Below, in pieces: positions 36,698 through 45,174 of a stretch of 64,000 nt of DNA. The notes under the pieces were generated by a model, which saw only the letters and a list, made by a program, of their open reading frames with translations, ran no database searches and had not been told where the DNA came from. Position 1 is the stretch's first letter. The number at the start of each line of letters is the position of its first letter. The stretch comes from Novosphingobium lindaniclasticum LE124 (GTDB lineage: Bacteria; Pseudomonadota; Alphaproteobacteria; Sphingomonadales; Sphingomonadaceae): contig NZ_ATHL01000076.1 in assembly GCF_000445125.1 (NCBI RefSeq), positions 124,001-188,000 on the forward strand. The letters are read 5' to 3'. The translations under genes and the position numbers were made by a program.

Positions 36698-37447
36698 GCG
36701 AGGCGATCTCCCGCGCCTGAGAACCCGTTCCGCCCACAGTCCGAAAGCCAGCCCGATCGTCGCCCAGAGCACGAGCTGCGTGCCGAGCGAGGCGAGGCGG
36801 AATTTCCACAGCAGGACGGCCGGAAAATCGGCAGGCACTTCGTTTATCGTCGGAAGCACGAACTGGCCCAGGCCGACCAGCCCGAGATAGACCACCAAGC
36901 CCAGTAATGTCGCGTCGAACCCTCGCCCAGGACGGGCCAGGGCATTTCGAACGCGTACCGCCACCAAGGCGGCGCCGAGAGACAGCGCGATCATTCCGAA
37001 ATAGGCGGCGGTACGCAGGGCCACCGTCTCATGCTGGCCTACCGCAGGCGGCGTCTGCGGATACTTGATCCCGGGCACGACGACCACGAGCACGAACGTC
37101 ACAACCGCCAGCAGCAGCGCAAAGCTGCGCGGCCCCAGATGCCCCATGCGGCCGTAGCCATAGGCGAAGACGAGCGAAAAGATACCGCCGACCGCCGCTC
37201 CGTAAAGCGCCAGAGCCGTGAGCAATCCCGCGCCCTTCTGGGTCTCGCGACTGACGAGGTCTTTCTCCTGCGGCTCCGCATGCGCCGGTCCGGCATGTTC
37301 CTGAGCGGCATGGTGCGCCGAATGGCTTTCCTCGAAGCCGATCGCGAGGTCTATCTGCGGTTCCGCGAAGCCGCGCGCGAAAAGCGTGGCAAGAAGGGCG
37401 CCCAGGATGCCGGCAAGCATCCCGCGCCAGAGCAGGTCCCTGGTCAT
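36695..37447 (-). CDS. cbtA: CbtA, cobalt transporter subunit (proposed)
   Basis: A 250-residue integral membrane protein of the CbtA family. N terminus LWRGMLAGILGALLATLFA, then a His-rich external loop (EESHSAHHAAQEHAGPAHAE) that can bind cobalt, and further hydrophobic segments (GGIFSLVFAYGYGRMG, AAYFGMIALSLGAALVAVRV). CbtAB uptake is proposed from cobalamin-riboswitch control, not from biochemistry. It lies 8 bases downstream of cbtB. The stop codon comes from a repeat element. Confidence 0.9.
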   Translation of the reverse strand: MTRDLLWRGMLAGILGALLATLFARGFAEPQIDLAIGFEESHSAHHAAQEHAGPAHAEPQEKDLVSRETQKGAGLLTALALYGAAVGGIFSLVFAYGYGRMGHLGPRSFALLLAVVTFVLVVVVPGIKYPQTPPAVGQHETVALRTAAYFGMIALSLGAALVAVRVRNALARPGRGFDATLLGLVVYLGLVGLGQFVLPTINEVPADFPAVLLWKFRLASLGTQLVLWATIGLAFGLWAERVLRRGRSPR

Positions 37448-37455
37448 GGCTTATC

Positions 37456-37683
37456 TCAGTGGCAGGGGAAGCCGAGGAGATGGCGGCCGTCGTGCACGAA
37501 TTCGTGCACGTACATGCCCTGAAACAGCGAGAAAGCGCCCTGCTCCGTGCTGACGAAATAGAGGAAGATTACCGCCAGCAGGGCGCCGAGCACGGCCCAG
37601 GGTGCGATATCCTCGAGCGGAATGGCATTGCCGCCTTCTACCGGAATAAAGGCGTCATCGAAAACTGCGGCGGAAACAGCCAT
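37456..37683 (-). CDS. cbtB: CbtB, cobalt transporter subunit (proposed)
   Basis: A 75-residue protein with one hydrophobic helix (WAVLGALLAVIFLYFVST) and the family signature HEFVHDGRHLLGFPCH at the C terminus, with His/Cys residues that can bind metal. I start it at ATG 37681-37683 because AAGGAG lies 7 bases upstream; an overlapping ATG six bases earlier is too close. It is the first gene of the riboswitch-controlled cbtBA unit. Confidence 0.92.
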   Translation of the reverse strand: MAVSAAVFDDAFIPVEGGNAIPLEDIAPWAVLGALLAVIFLYFVSTEQGAFSLFQGMYVHEFVHDGRHLLGFPCH

Positions 37684-37734
37684 TGTCATGCTCCTTGGCG
37701 GGATTGCGCGTCCCCGGAAAACCTGTTGCCGAAC

Positions 37735-37860
37735 AGGAAGGTCTGGCTCTCGACGGAAAAGGTCCCATGCGATTACAGTGGCGCGACCGCGCCGGATTCT
37801 CACCGGCTTCTTCGATACTCGACGCTGCTCCCTTACGACCGCGCGGGCGGCGGCGTCAAC
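37735..37860 (-). promoter_or_regulatory. Cobalamin riboswitch upstream of cbtB
   Basis: On the minus strand, GCCGGTGAGAATCCGGC, then CGCGCCACTGTAATCG (the B12 box) and GTCGAGAGCCAGACC occur in order, as in cobalamin riboswitches. The CbtAB operon is a known target, controlled at translation or transcription when adenosylcobalamin is plentiful. The 5' boundary is approximate. Confidence 0.88.
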
Positions 37861-37879
37861 GACTTCACGGAATGACCGC

Positions 37880-38461
37880 TTGGCGACGACCCTCCTGCTG
37901 ATCTGCATCGCGGCCACCGCATCGAGCCGGGAGGGCGGTTTTCCAGGTAATGGCGAACCGCTCGATGCCGCTGGGGCCCGGGAGGCTGCAGGCGTGTCGC
38001 TGCCGAACCGCTTTCGGGGCGACGTCCATCGAGGTCCGTCCCGCGCCGCCGCCGAAACCGCCACGGCGATGGGACTTCTCGCGCAGGAGGAGATCGCCCT
38101 GTCCGATCTTTCCCATGGCCGCTGGACGGGTCGATCCTTCGCCGAAATCGAGGCGGCGGAACCGGGCGCGATGACGAGGTGGCTTTCCGACCCGTCAAAG
38201 GGCGTTCCGGGAGGTGAAACCTTGGAGCAGGCACGCCTGCGCGTGGGTGCATGGATGGACCGGATCACGGCGCGGAACGATGCGGTTTGCGCCATCACGC
38301 ATCCCATGATCGTCCGCGCGGCCCTTGCGCACGCGCTTGATATGCCGCTCCGCAGCACTCTCTCCATCGATGTGGCGCCGCTGTCGCGAACCGTGCTTTC
38401 GTTCAACCGAACGTGGCGATTGCAGTCGCTGGGGCTTGCGGGGGAGAGCGCCGGCAGCTAA
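37880..38461 (+). CDS. Histidine-phosphatase-like protein lacking the RHG motif
   Basis: A 193-residue protein; I start it at TTG 37880-37882 because no in-frame ATG precedes the conserved core. The body is a phosphoglycerate-mutase/CobC-like fold: GPSRAAAETATAMG, LSDLSHGRWTGRSFAEIEA, and the second catalytic His region AITHPMIVRAAL. The first motif, normally LVRHGET, here reads LLICIAATASSREGG, so the catalytic Arg-His is missing. Lying between two cobalamin riboswitches, it may derive from CobC/alpha-ribazole phosphatase but is probably not one enzymatically. Confidence 0.7.
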   Translation: MATTLLLICIAATASSREGGFPGNGEPLDAAGAREAAGVSLPNRFRGDVHRGPSRAAAETATAMGLLAQEEIALSDLSHGRWTGRSFAEIEAAEPGAMTRWLSDPSKGVPGGETLEQARLRVGAWMDRITARNDAVCAITHPMIVRAALAHALDMPLRSTLSIDVAPLSRTVLSFNRTWRLQSLGLAGESAGS

Positions 38462-38475
38462 TCGCCGTGAGGTTC

Positions 38476-38495
38476 GGGATGCCTTCTGGCATCCC
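38476..38495 (+). terminator. Hairpin before the second cobalamin riboswitch
   Basis: GGGATGCC at 38476-38483 and GGCATCCC at 38488-38495 form a perfect 8-bp stem with a TTCT loop, 15 bases after the phosphatase-like stop. No U tract follows; it could be the terminator of that gene. Confidence 0.45.
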
Positions 38496-38506
38496 GGCAA
38501 AGATCG

Positions 38507-38724
38507 CGCCGGTGCCCCGAAAGGGGCTTAATACGGGAACACGGTAAGGATGGTCCGCCATCCCGATCCGAGGCTGTCCCTGCAACTGTAAGCGGCGAGC
38601 GCGATGCACATTCGCGGCGGGCAAAGATTGCCCGGCGCAGCCACTGGGCCGGACGCTAAGTCATGCGAGGCCTGGGAAGGCCGTGCATCGGGCCGTGACC
38701 CGCGAGCCAGGAAACCTGCCGGCG
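38507..38724 (+). promoter_or_regulatory. Cobalamin riboswitch upstream of cobW-cobN-cobO-bluB
   Basis: A canonical long cobalamin riboswitch: GCCGGTGCCCC and AAGGGGCTTAATACGGGAAC near the start, CTGTCCCTGCAACTGTAAGC (B12 box) at about 38573-38592, GCCACTGGGCC, and GACCCGCGAGCCAGGAAACC near 38697-38716. It should repress the downstream cobalt/cobalamin genes when adenosylcobalamin binds. About 200 bases separate it from cobW. Confidence 0.92.
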
Positions 38725-38879
38725 TCGATGTCGCTCTTGCCCGGGTCCAGGGAATGGCCAAGGCACGGTAACTGTTCCGTCTGAGCGACGTGATGCATGC
38801 GGCCGGGGCCGCAGCGGCATGCCGTGTCGGGCGCCCGTGCGCCGGCCTGACGCGCTATTCCGTGATCGTCGCACCCGCG

Positions 38880-38933
38880 ATGAGGAAGCCCCGCCGTTTC
38901 AGGTCGCTGGCGCGCGGGAGACGACTACCATGA
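38880..38933 (+). other. Possible 17-residue leader peptide overlapping the cobW start
   Basis: ATG at 38880 opens a frame that reads MRKPRRFRSLARGRRLP and stops with TGA at 38931-38933. This TGA overlaps the cobW ATG in an ATGA. No strong ribosome-binding site is visible. It is very basic and might couple cobW translation to the leader. Weak evidence. Confidence 0.25.
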
Positions 38934-39979
38934 GCAAAGTTCCCACCACCGTCATCACCGGCTTCCTCGGCGCTGGAAAGACCACGCTGATCCGCCACCT
39001 GCTGCAGAACGCCAAAGGCCGCCGCCTCGCCCTCGTCATCAACGAGTTCGGCGACATCGGCGTCGACGGCGAACTCGTGAAGGGCTGCAACGACGAGGCA
39101 TGCCCGGAAGACGATATCGTCGAATTGGCCAACGGCTGCATCTGCTGCACCGTCGCGGACGATTTTCTGCCGACCATGCAGAAGCTGCTCGACCGCGAGC
39201 ACAAGCCCGATCACATCATCATCGAGACCAGCGGCCTCGCCCTGCCCAAGCCGCTGGTGAAGGCCTTCCAGTGGCCCGACATTCGCACCCGCGCGACGGT
39301 GGACGGCGTGGTCGCCCTGATCGACGCCGACGCCGTGGCCGCGGGCCGCTTCGCCACCGATGAAGCGGCCCTTGCCGCAGCGCGCGCGGCCGACCCGATG
39401 CTCGATCACGAAAGCCCGCTGGAGGAACTCTTCGAGGAACAGTTGGGCTGCGCCGACATGGTCGTGCTCAACAAGACCGATCTCGTCGATGCCGACGCGC
39501 TTGCGCGCGTGGAAACGCTGGTCCTCGCCGAAACCCGCCCCGGCGTGAAGATCGTGCGCGCGGATCACGGCGCTGTGGACATCGCGGCCCTGCTCGGCAT
39601 CACCGCGGCCGCCGAGGACGACCTCGACTCCCGCCCCTCTCACATCGACGGCCTGGCCGAAGACCACGACCATGACGATTTCGACAGCTTCGTCGTCACG
39701 GGCGGCGACGTGGCTGATCTCGACGCCCTGCTCGGCCGCCTCGCAAACCTGATCGCAGCGCACGACGTGCTGCGTGTGAAGGGCATGGTCGCGGTCGGCG
39801 GCAAGCCGAGCCGCCTCGTCGTGCAGGCCGTCGGCCCGCGCATCCAGCACTTCTACGACCGCGCCTGGCAGGCTCAGGAAGCGCGCCGTACCCAGCTCGT
39901 CGTCATCGGCCAGAAGGGGCTGGACCGGGCCACCCTCGAAGCGGGACTGGCGGACGTGCTCGGCACCGTGCCGGCGTGA
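38930..39979 (+). CDS. cobW: CobW, COG0523 GTPase of the cobalamin operon
   Basis: A 349-residue G3E GTPase. Walker A is GFLGAGKTT; the metal-binding NGCICCTVADDF motif of COG0523 metallochaperones is intact; NKTD lies in VVLNKTDLVD. The C-terminal half carries EDHDHDDFDS, a metal-binding His/Asp stretch. CobW proteins are linked to cobalt delivery to cobaltochelatase CobN. It is the first coding gene of the riboswitch-controlled operon. Confidence 0.95.
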   Translation: MSKVPTTVITGFLGAGKTTLIRHLLQNAKGRRLALVINEFGDIGVDGELVKGCNDEACPEDDIVELANGCICCTVADDFLPTMQKLLDREHKPDHIIIETSGLALPKPLVKAFQWPDIRTRATVDGVVALIDADAVAAGRFATDEAALAAARAADPMLDHESPLEELFEEQLGCADMVVLNKTDLVDADALARVETLVLAETRPGVKIVRADHGAVDIAALLGITAAAEDDLDSRPSHIDGLAEDHDHDDFDSFVVTGGDVADLDALLGRLANLIAAHDVLRVKGMVAVGGKPSRLVVQAVGPRIQHFYDRAWQAQEARRTQLVVIGQKGLDRATLEAGLADVLGTVPA

Positions 39980-40002
39980 AGCCGCTCCATTCCTCCCCTC
40001 TT

Positions 40003-40087
40003 CGTCATGGCGAGGAGGCGAAGCCGGCGAAGCAATCCAGAGCGGCGCGGAGCCGCCCTGGATTGCTTCGCCACGCGCGCAATGACG
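40003..40087. repeat. Intergenic palindromic REP-like element between cobW and cobN
   Basis: GCGAAGCAATCCAGAGCGGC at 40027-40046 pairs with its reverse complement at 40052-40071 with one mismatch. Outer CGTCAT (40003-40008) and ATGACG (40082-40087) flank it. This is the widespread sphingomonad palindrome with GAAGCAATCC and GGATTGCTTC. It occupies most of the 136-base gap. Confidence 0.8.
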
Positions 40088-40115
40088 AGAGCGACGTGTA
40101 CGAGGGCCGCGCCTG

Positions 40116-43100
40116 ATGCACCTGCTCTCCGCCACGCCGGGAACGATCGCCAACGGCGAGGAGGCGATCGACCTCGACCAGTCTCCCGGCGACATGGTGA
40201 TCCTCACCGTGGCCGACAGCGAACTTGCCTGCTTTGCAAGCGCGGCGGCGCGCCTTTCCTCCGACGCTCCCAGCGTTCGCCTCGCCAACCTGCTGCAACT
40301 GCGCCATCCCTACTCGATCGACCTCTACGTCGAGAAAGTGATCGCCAAGGCCAAGTTCGTCTGCGTCGTCCTGCTCGGCGGCAAGAGCTACTGGCCTTAC
40401 GGGATTGACGAAATCGCGCGCGTCGCCCGCGAGAACGGGATCGCTTTCGCCGCCATCACCGATGGGCGCGAAGCGGACCCGGCACTCGATCGCGCCTCCA
40501 CCCTTCCGTCCGATCTGCGCGAGCGGATGCGTGACTACTTGCGGCAGGGCGGCACGGCCAACGCGCTTTCCTTTCTTCGCACCGCCGCAAAAGTCATCGG
40601 TCATGACGCGGGACGGCCGGACGATCCAGTGCCGGTTGCCGATGCCGGGCTCTACCTTGCCGGCACCGAGCGCGCCGGCCTGGCCGACGTGCGCGAAGGC
40701 TGGATCGAAGGCCGCCCGCTCGCACTGCTGGTGTTCTACCGCGCGCTGATGATCGCGGGGACGCTCGACGCCGTGGACGCCATGATCGCGGCGCTGCGGA
40801 CTCGCGGCTTCAATGTCGCCGCCGTCCATGTCCGCGCTTTGCGAGAGCCTTTCGCCGTGGACTGGCTCGGGGGATTGCTGGGCGAGATCACCCCGGACGT
40901 GATCGTCAACGCCACGAGCTTCGCCTCCTCGTCCACCGGGGACGACCGCAAGCCTGGCATCCTCGAAAAGGCGGACTGCCCCATCCTGCAAGTCGCATTC
41001 GCAGGCGTGGAGGAAACCGAATGGCAGGATGCCGCACGTGGCCTGGGCCCTCGCGATCTTGCGATGAACGTGGCGTTGCCCGAAGTCGACGGTCGCATCT
41101 TCACCCGCGCTGTCGCCTTCAAGGCGGCCGAGCGCTTCGATGACGTGACCCAGTGCGGTATCGTCGTTCCGCGGGTTGCGCCGGATCGGGTCGCCTTCGT
41201 CGCGGACCTGGCGGCCGGTTGGGCAAGCCTGCGTCGCAGCGAACCGTCCGAGCGGCGCGTGGCGTTGGTGCTGGCGAACTACCCCAACCGCGACGGTCGC
41301 ATCGGCAACGGTGTCGGCCTCGACACGCCCGCCAGCACCGCCGCCATCATCGCCGCCCTGGCCGAAGCAGGCTACGATACCGGCGCCGCGCCGCGAGACG
41401 GGGCCGCGTTGATGCGGATCATGACCGGCGGCGTGACCAACGATCTTACCGCGCTGGAGCGGCCCGGCGAAGTCTCGCTGCCGCTCTCCGCCTATGAAAC
41501 CGCCTTTGCGGCGATCCCCAGAAGCGCGCGCAAGGCCATGCTGGAGCGCTGGGGTGAACCTTCGGCCGATCCTTTCGTAAAGGATGAAGCCTTTCGCCTG
41601 CCCGTGCACCGCTTCGGCAGGCTTGCCATCGCGGTGCAGCCCGCGCGCGGCTACAACATCGACCCCAAGGCCAGTTACCACGACCCGGCCCTACCCCCGC
41701 CGCACGCCTATCTGGCTTTTCACATCTGGCTGGCGCAGGATTTCCGCGTGCAGGCCGTGGTTCATGTCGGCAAGCACGGAAACCTGGAATGGCTGCCGGG
41801 CAAGGCGATCTCGCTCTCGCGTGAGTGCTTCCCGGAGATCTGCGCCGGGCCGTTGCCGCAACTCTATCCCTTTATCGTCAACGATCCCGGCGAAGGCACT
41901 CAGGCCAAGCGCCGCATCAGCGCGGTGGTGGTCGACCACCTCACCCCGCCGCTCACCCGCGCCGAGACTTATGGGCCGCTCAAGCAGCTCGAGGCGCTGG
42001 TGGACGAATACTACCTCGCCGCCGGCATGGACCCCCGCCGTCTCCACCGGCTGCGACGCGACATTCTCGATCTGGCCCGCAGCCACGGTCTCGACCGCGA
42101 TGCCGGGGCCAGCGGCGACGGCGACGACGCGCTTTCAGCCATCGACAATTATCTGTGCGAGTTGAAGGAGTTGCAGATCCGCGACGGTCTGCATGTCTTC
42201 ACGCAATCTCCGCAAGGCCGCTTGCGCCGCGACTTGCTGGTGGCTCTTGCGCGCACACCGCGCGGTTACGATCATGCCGGGCAGGCCTCTCTGCTGCGCG
42301 CCATGGCCGAGGACTTCGGGCTCGATTTCGACCCGCTCGATTGCCGGATGGGCGACCGCTGGGAGGGCGCGCGTCCGCAGATGCTGGAGGCGGTGTCGAA
42401 GGAGCCATGGCGCACCCATGGCGACACCGTCGAGCGATTGGAACTGCTGGCGGCGGAACTGGTCGATCGCCGTCGTCCCGGACCTGATCGGGGACCGGTG
42501 GCCGAGCGGCGCCTTGCTCGCGAGGAAGCGCCTCCAGAACTGCCAGCGGTCCCGCATCAGGTCCGGGACGACGTAGGCGAACGCACCGCCGCAGTCCTCC
42601 ACGCCATCGCGGCCGACCTCGCACCCCGCATCGATCTTTGCGGGCTGCGTGAGGCGGATGCCTTGATCGCCGGCCTTGACGGTCGCTTCGTCCTCCCCGG
42701 TCCTTCCGGCGCGCCCACGCGCGGACGGCCGGATGTGCTGCCCACGGGTCGCAACTTCTATTCGGTCGATACCCGCGCGGTGCCCACCGCCGTCGCCTGG
42801 GAACTCGGCCGCAAGTCCGCCGATCTACTGGTCAACGACTACCTCCAGCGCGAGGGCGAGTACCCCCAGGCCATCGCGCTTTCCGCCTGGGGCACCGCCA
42901 ATATGCGCACCGGCGGCGACGATATCGCGCAAGCCCTGGCACTGATGGGCGTGCGCCCGCGCTGGGACTGGACATCGGGCCGCGTGGTCGGGTTCGAGAT
43001 CATGACCGTGGCCGAACTTGGCCGCCCGCGCGTGGACGTGACCTTGCGCGTATCCGGCTTCTTCAGGGATGCCTTCCCCGAGCAGATCGACCTGATCGAC

Positions 43101-43928
43101 AGCGCCGCCCGTGCCGTCATGGCACTGGACGAGCCCCTTGGCGACAACCCCGCCGCCGAGCGCCATCGCGCCGAAAGCACAAAGCTGGTCGAAAGTGGCG
43201 AGGCGGAAAGCGAAGCTATGCGCCGGGCCGGTACGCGCGTCTTCGGATCGAAGCCGGGGGCTTATGGCGCGGGACTTCAGGCCATGATCGACGAGAAGAT
43301 CTGGCACGAACGCGGCGATCTGGCGGATGTCTATCTCGAGTGGGGCAGCTACGCCTATGGCGGCGGGGTGGAGGGCGATGCCGAGCGCGGGCTGTTTGCG
43401 GCCCGCCTCGCCTCCGTCGATGCGGTGGTCCAGAACCAGGACAACCGCGAGCACGACCTGCTGGACAGCGACGACTACTACCAGTTCGAAGGCGGTATCG
43501 CCGCCGCCGTCGAGCATCTGAAAGGCCGCGCGCCGGTCAGCTATCATAACGATCACAGCCGCCCCGAGCGCCCGGTGATCCGCACGCTCGAGGACGAGAT
43601 CGGGCGCATCGTGCGCGGGCGCGTCACCAACCCCAAGTGGATCGCTGGCGTGATGCGCCACGGCTACAAGGGCGCGTTCGAGATCGCCGCTTCGGTCGAT
43701 TACCTCTTCGCCTTCGCCGCAACCACCCATGCAGTGCAGGACCATCACTTCGACCTCGTCCACGCAGCTTTCATCGAGGACGAAGCGGTGCGAGACTTCA
43801 TGGCCGAGGCCAATCCCGCCGCCCTGCGGGAGACCGCCGCGCGCCTGTCCGAGGCGCTGGAGCGCGGCCTTTGGAAACCCCGATCGAACAGCGCGGGCCT
43901 CACGCTCGCCGAACTCTCTGGAGCATGA
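40116..43928 (+). CDS. cobN: Cobaltochelatase subunit CobN
   Basis: A 1270-residue large subunit of the ATP-dependent aerobic cobaltochelatase, which inserts cobalt into hydrogenobyrinate a,c-diamide with CobS and CobT (not in this window). Family motifs are LLQLRHPYSIDLYVEKVIAK, VVHVGKHGNLEWLPGKAI, RRHRLRRDILDLARSH-like helices, the C-terminal NWIAGVMRHGYKGAFEIA-type segment and ATTHAVQDHHFD. A 103-base palindromic element is inserted in frame at 42471-42573, adding about 34 residues. Its stop overlaps the ATG of the first cobO start candidate (ATGA). Confidence 0.95.
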   Translation: MHLLSATPGTIANGEEAIDLDQSPGDMVILTVADSELACFASAAARLSSDAPSVRLANLLQLRHPYSIDLYVEKVIAKAKFVCVVLLGGKSYWPYGIDEIARVARENGIAFAAITDGREADPALDRASTLPSDLRERMRDYLRQGGTANALSFLRTAAKVIGHDAGRPDDPVPVADAGLYLAGTERAGLADVREGWIEGRPLALLVFYRALMIAGTLDAVDAMIAALRTRGFNVAAVHVRALREPFAVDWLGGLLGEITPDVIVNATSFASSSTGDDRKPGILEKADCPILQVAFAGVEETEWQDAARGLGPRDLAMNVALPEVDGRIFTRAVAFKAAERFDDVTQCGIVVPRVAPDRVAFVADLAAGWASLRRSEPSERRVALVLANYPNRDGRIGNGVGLDTPASTAAIIAALAEAGYDTGAAPRDGAALMRIMTGGVTNDLTALERPGEVSLPLSAYETAFAAIPRSARKAMLERWGEPSADPFVKDEAFRLPVHRFGRLAIAVQPARGYNIDPKASYHDPALPPPHAYLAFHIWLAQDFRVQAVVHVGKHGNLEWLPGKAISLSRECFPEICAGPLPQLYPFIVNDPGEGTQAKRRISAVVVDHLTPPLTRAETYGPLKQLEALVDEYYLAAGMDPRRLHRLRRDILDLARSHGLDRDAGASGDGDDALSAIDNYLCELKELQIRDGLHVFTQSPQGRLRRDLLVALARTPRGYDHAGQASLLRAMAEDFGLDFDPLDCRMGDRWEGARPQMLEAVSKEPWRTHGDTVERLELLAAELVDRRRPGPDRGPVAERRLAREEAPPELPAVPHQVRDDVGERTAAVLHAIAADLAPRIDLCGLREADALIAGLDGRFVLPGPSGAPTRGRPDVLPTGRNFYSVDTRAVPTAVAWELGRKSADLLVNDYLQREGEYPQAIALSAWGTANMRTGGDDIAQALALMGVRPRWDWTSGRVVGFEIMTVAELGRPRVDVTLRVSGFFRDAFPEQIDLIDSAARAVMALDEPLGDNPAAERHRAESTKLVESGEAESEAMRRAGTRVFGSKPGAYGAGLQAMIDEKIWHERGDLADVYLEWGSYAYGGGVEGDAERGLFAARLASVDAVVQNQDNREHDLLDSDDYYQFEGGIAAAVEHLKGRAPVSYHNDHSRPERPVIRTLEDEIGRIVRGRVTNPKWIAGVMRHGYKGAFEIAASVDYLFAFAATTHAVQDHHFDLVHAAFIEDEAVRDFMAEANPAALRETAARLSEALERGLWKPRSNSAGLTLAELSGA
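42471..42573. repeat. Palindromic element inserted in frame in cobN
   Basis: Arms of about 32 bases at 42471-42502 and 42542-42573 are inverted copies of one another with three mismatches; both carry CGTCGTCCCGGACCTGAT or its complement. The protein here reads PGPDRGPVAERRLAREE and VPHQVRDDVGE, unlike CobN but like the translation of sphingomonad palindromic repeats. The reading frame is kept, so this is a protein-embedded repeat insertion. Confidence 0.8.
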
Positions 43929-43930
43929 CC

Positions 43931-44536
43931 ATGGTGCAGCGTACCGATGAACAGCACGCCGAGAAGATGAAGAAGAAGCAGGCCGCGCATGACAAGATCA
44001 TGGCTGGCAAGACGGTCGAAAAGGGCCTGCTGATCGTCCACACCGGCAAGGGCAAGGGCAAGACTACGGCCGCTCTGGGAATGGTGGTGCGCGCCATCGG
44101 CCACGGCAAGAAAGTGGGCGTGGTCCAGTTCGTGAAAGGCGCGATGACCACGGGCGAGAAGGTCGTCTTCGATGCCTTCCCCGACCAGGTCGAGTTCAAG
44201 CCGATGGGCGAAGGCTTTACCTGGAATACCCAGGACCGTGCCCGCGATATCGCGCTGTCCCGCGAAGCCTGGGAAGAGGTGAAGCGCATGGTTGCCGATC
44301 CTGCTTACGACATGGTGCTGGCGGATGAACTCAACATCGTGCTCCGCTACGACTACCTGCCGCTCAACGAAGTGCTGGAGGTCCTGACCGGACGCGGCGA
44401 GATGAAGCACGTCCTCGTGACCGGCCGCAATGCACCGGAGGCCCTGATGGACGCCGCCGATCTGGTAACGGAAATGACGCTGGTGAAGCATCCGTTTCGC
44501 TCTGGCGTGAAGGCGCAGGCCGGCATAGAATTCTGA
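43931..44536 (+). CDS. cobO: Cob(I)yrinic acid a,c-diamide adenosyltransferase CobO
   Basis: A 201-residue CobA/CobO-type adenosyltransferase that transfers adenosyl from ATP to reduced cobalt. The Walker A is HTGKGKGKTTAALG; VLADELNIVLRYDYL and HVLVTGRNAPEALMDAADL are family motifs. I start it at ATG 43931 because GGAG at 43920-43923 lies 7 bases upstream; the ATG at 43925 is too close. It is coupled to cobN and followed 2 bases later by bluB. Confidence 0.95.
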   Translation: MVQRTDEQHAEKMKKKQAAHDKIMAGKTVEKGLLIVHTGKGKGKTTAALGMVVRAIGHGKKVGVVQFVKGAMTTGEKVVFDAFPDQVEFKPMGEGFTWNTQDRARDIALSREAWEEVKRMVADPAYDMVLADELNIVLRYDYLPLNEVLEVLTGRGEMKHVLVTGRNAPEALMDAADLVTEMTLVKHPFRSGVKAQAGIEF

Positions 44537-44538
44537 GA

Positions 44539-45174
44539 ATGCAGCCCCGCTTCGGCCCCGCATTCCAGGACGAACTTGCCGCACTGCTGGAATGGCGACG
44601 CGATGTTCGCCATTTCCGCCGCGATCCGCTGGACGAAGATGCGGTGGCCGAACTGCTGGCGACCGCGCAACTCGCGCCTTCCGTAGGCAACTCGCAGCCA
44701 TGGCGCTTCGTGCGCGTGCGTTCGGCCGAATTGCGGGAAGAACTGGCACTCCATGCCGACGCGGAAGTGGCGCGCGCCGGACTTTCCCTGTCAGAAGATC
44801 GCCGCGCCGCCTATTCCGCGCTCAAGCTTCACGGCATGCGAGAAGCGGGGGAGGTGATCGCCGTGTTCTGCGACGAGGCGACTGTCTCAGGCTCGGGCCT
44901 CGGTGCTGCGACGATGCCGGAAAGCAGGCGCTATTCGGTGGTTCTGGCGATCCATACGCTCTGGCTTGCGGCGCGCGCGAAAGGACTGGGGCTCGGCTGG
45001 GTTTCGGTGGTCGTGCCGGAATATGTCGAGAGCGTGCTGGGCGTCGCGCCGGACTGGCGGTTCGTCGCCCTGCTCTGTCTGGGTCACCCGCTGGAGCTGG
45101 ACGACACGCCCGAACTCGAAAGACGCGGCTGGCAATCGCGACTGGATTGGCGGACCAACGTCAGCGAGCGCTGA
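44539..45174 (+). CDS. bluB: 5,6-Dimethylbenzimidazole synthase BluB
   Basis: A 211-residue FMN-dependent nitroreductase-fold enzyme that breaks down reduced FMN to give the cobalamin lower ligand. Motifs are EWRRDVRHFRRDP, LAPSVGNSQPWRFVRV, ALKLHGMREAGEVIAVFCD, ESRRYSVVLAIHTLWLAARA and GLGWVSVVVPE. These match BluB rather than generic nitroreductases. Last gene of the operon; its end overlaps the convergent btuF gene by 14 bases. Confidence 0.95.
   Translation: MQPRFGPAFQDELAALLEWRRDVRHFRRDPLDEDAVAELLATAQLAPSVGNSQPWRFVRVRSAELREELALHADAEVARAGLSLSEDRRAAYSALKLHGMREAGEVIAVFCDEATVSGSGLGAATMPESRRYSVVLAIHTLWLAARAKGLGLGWVSVVVPEYVESVLGVAPDWRFVALLCLGHPLELDDTPELERRGWQSRLDWRTNVSER

Noticed and set aside
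37880..38461. Active alpha-ribazole phosphatase CobC
   Set aside because: The catalytic RHG motif is absent, so I only call it histidine-phosphatase-like.
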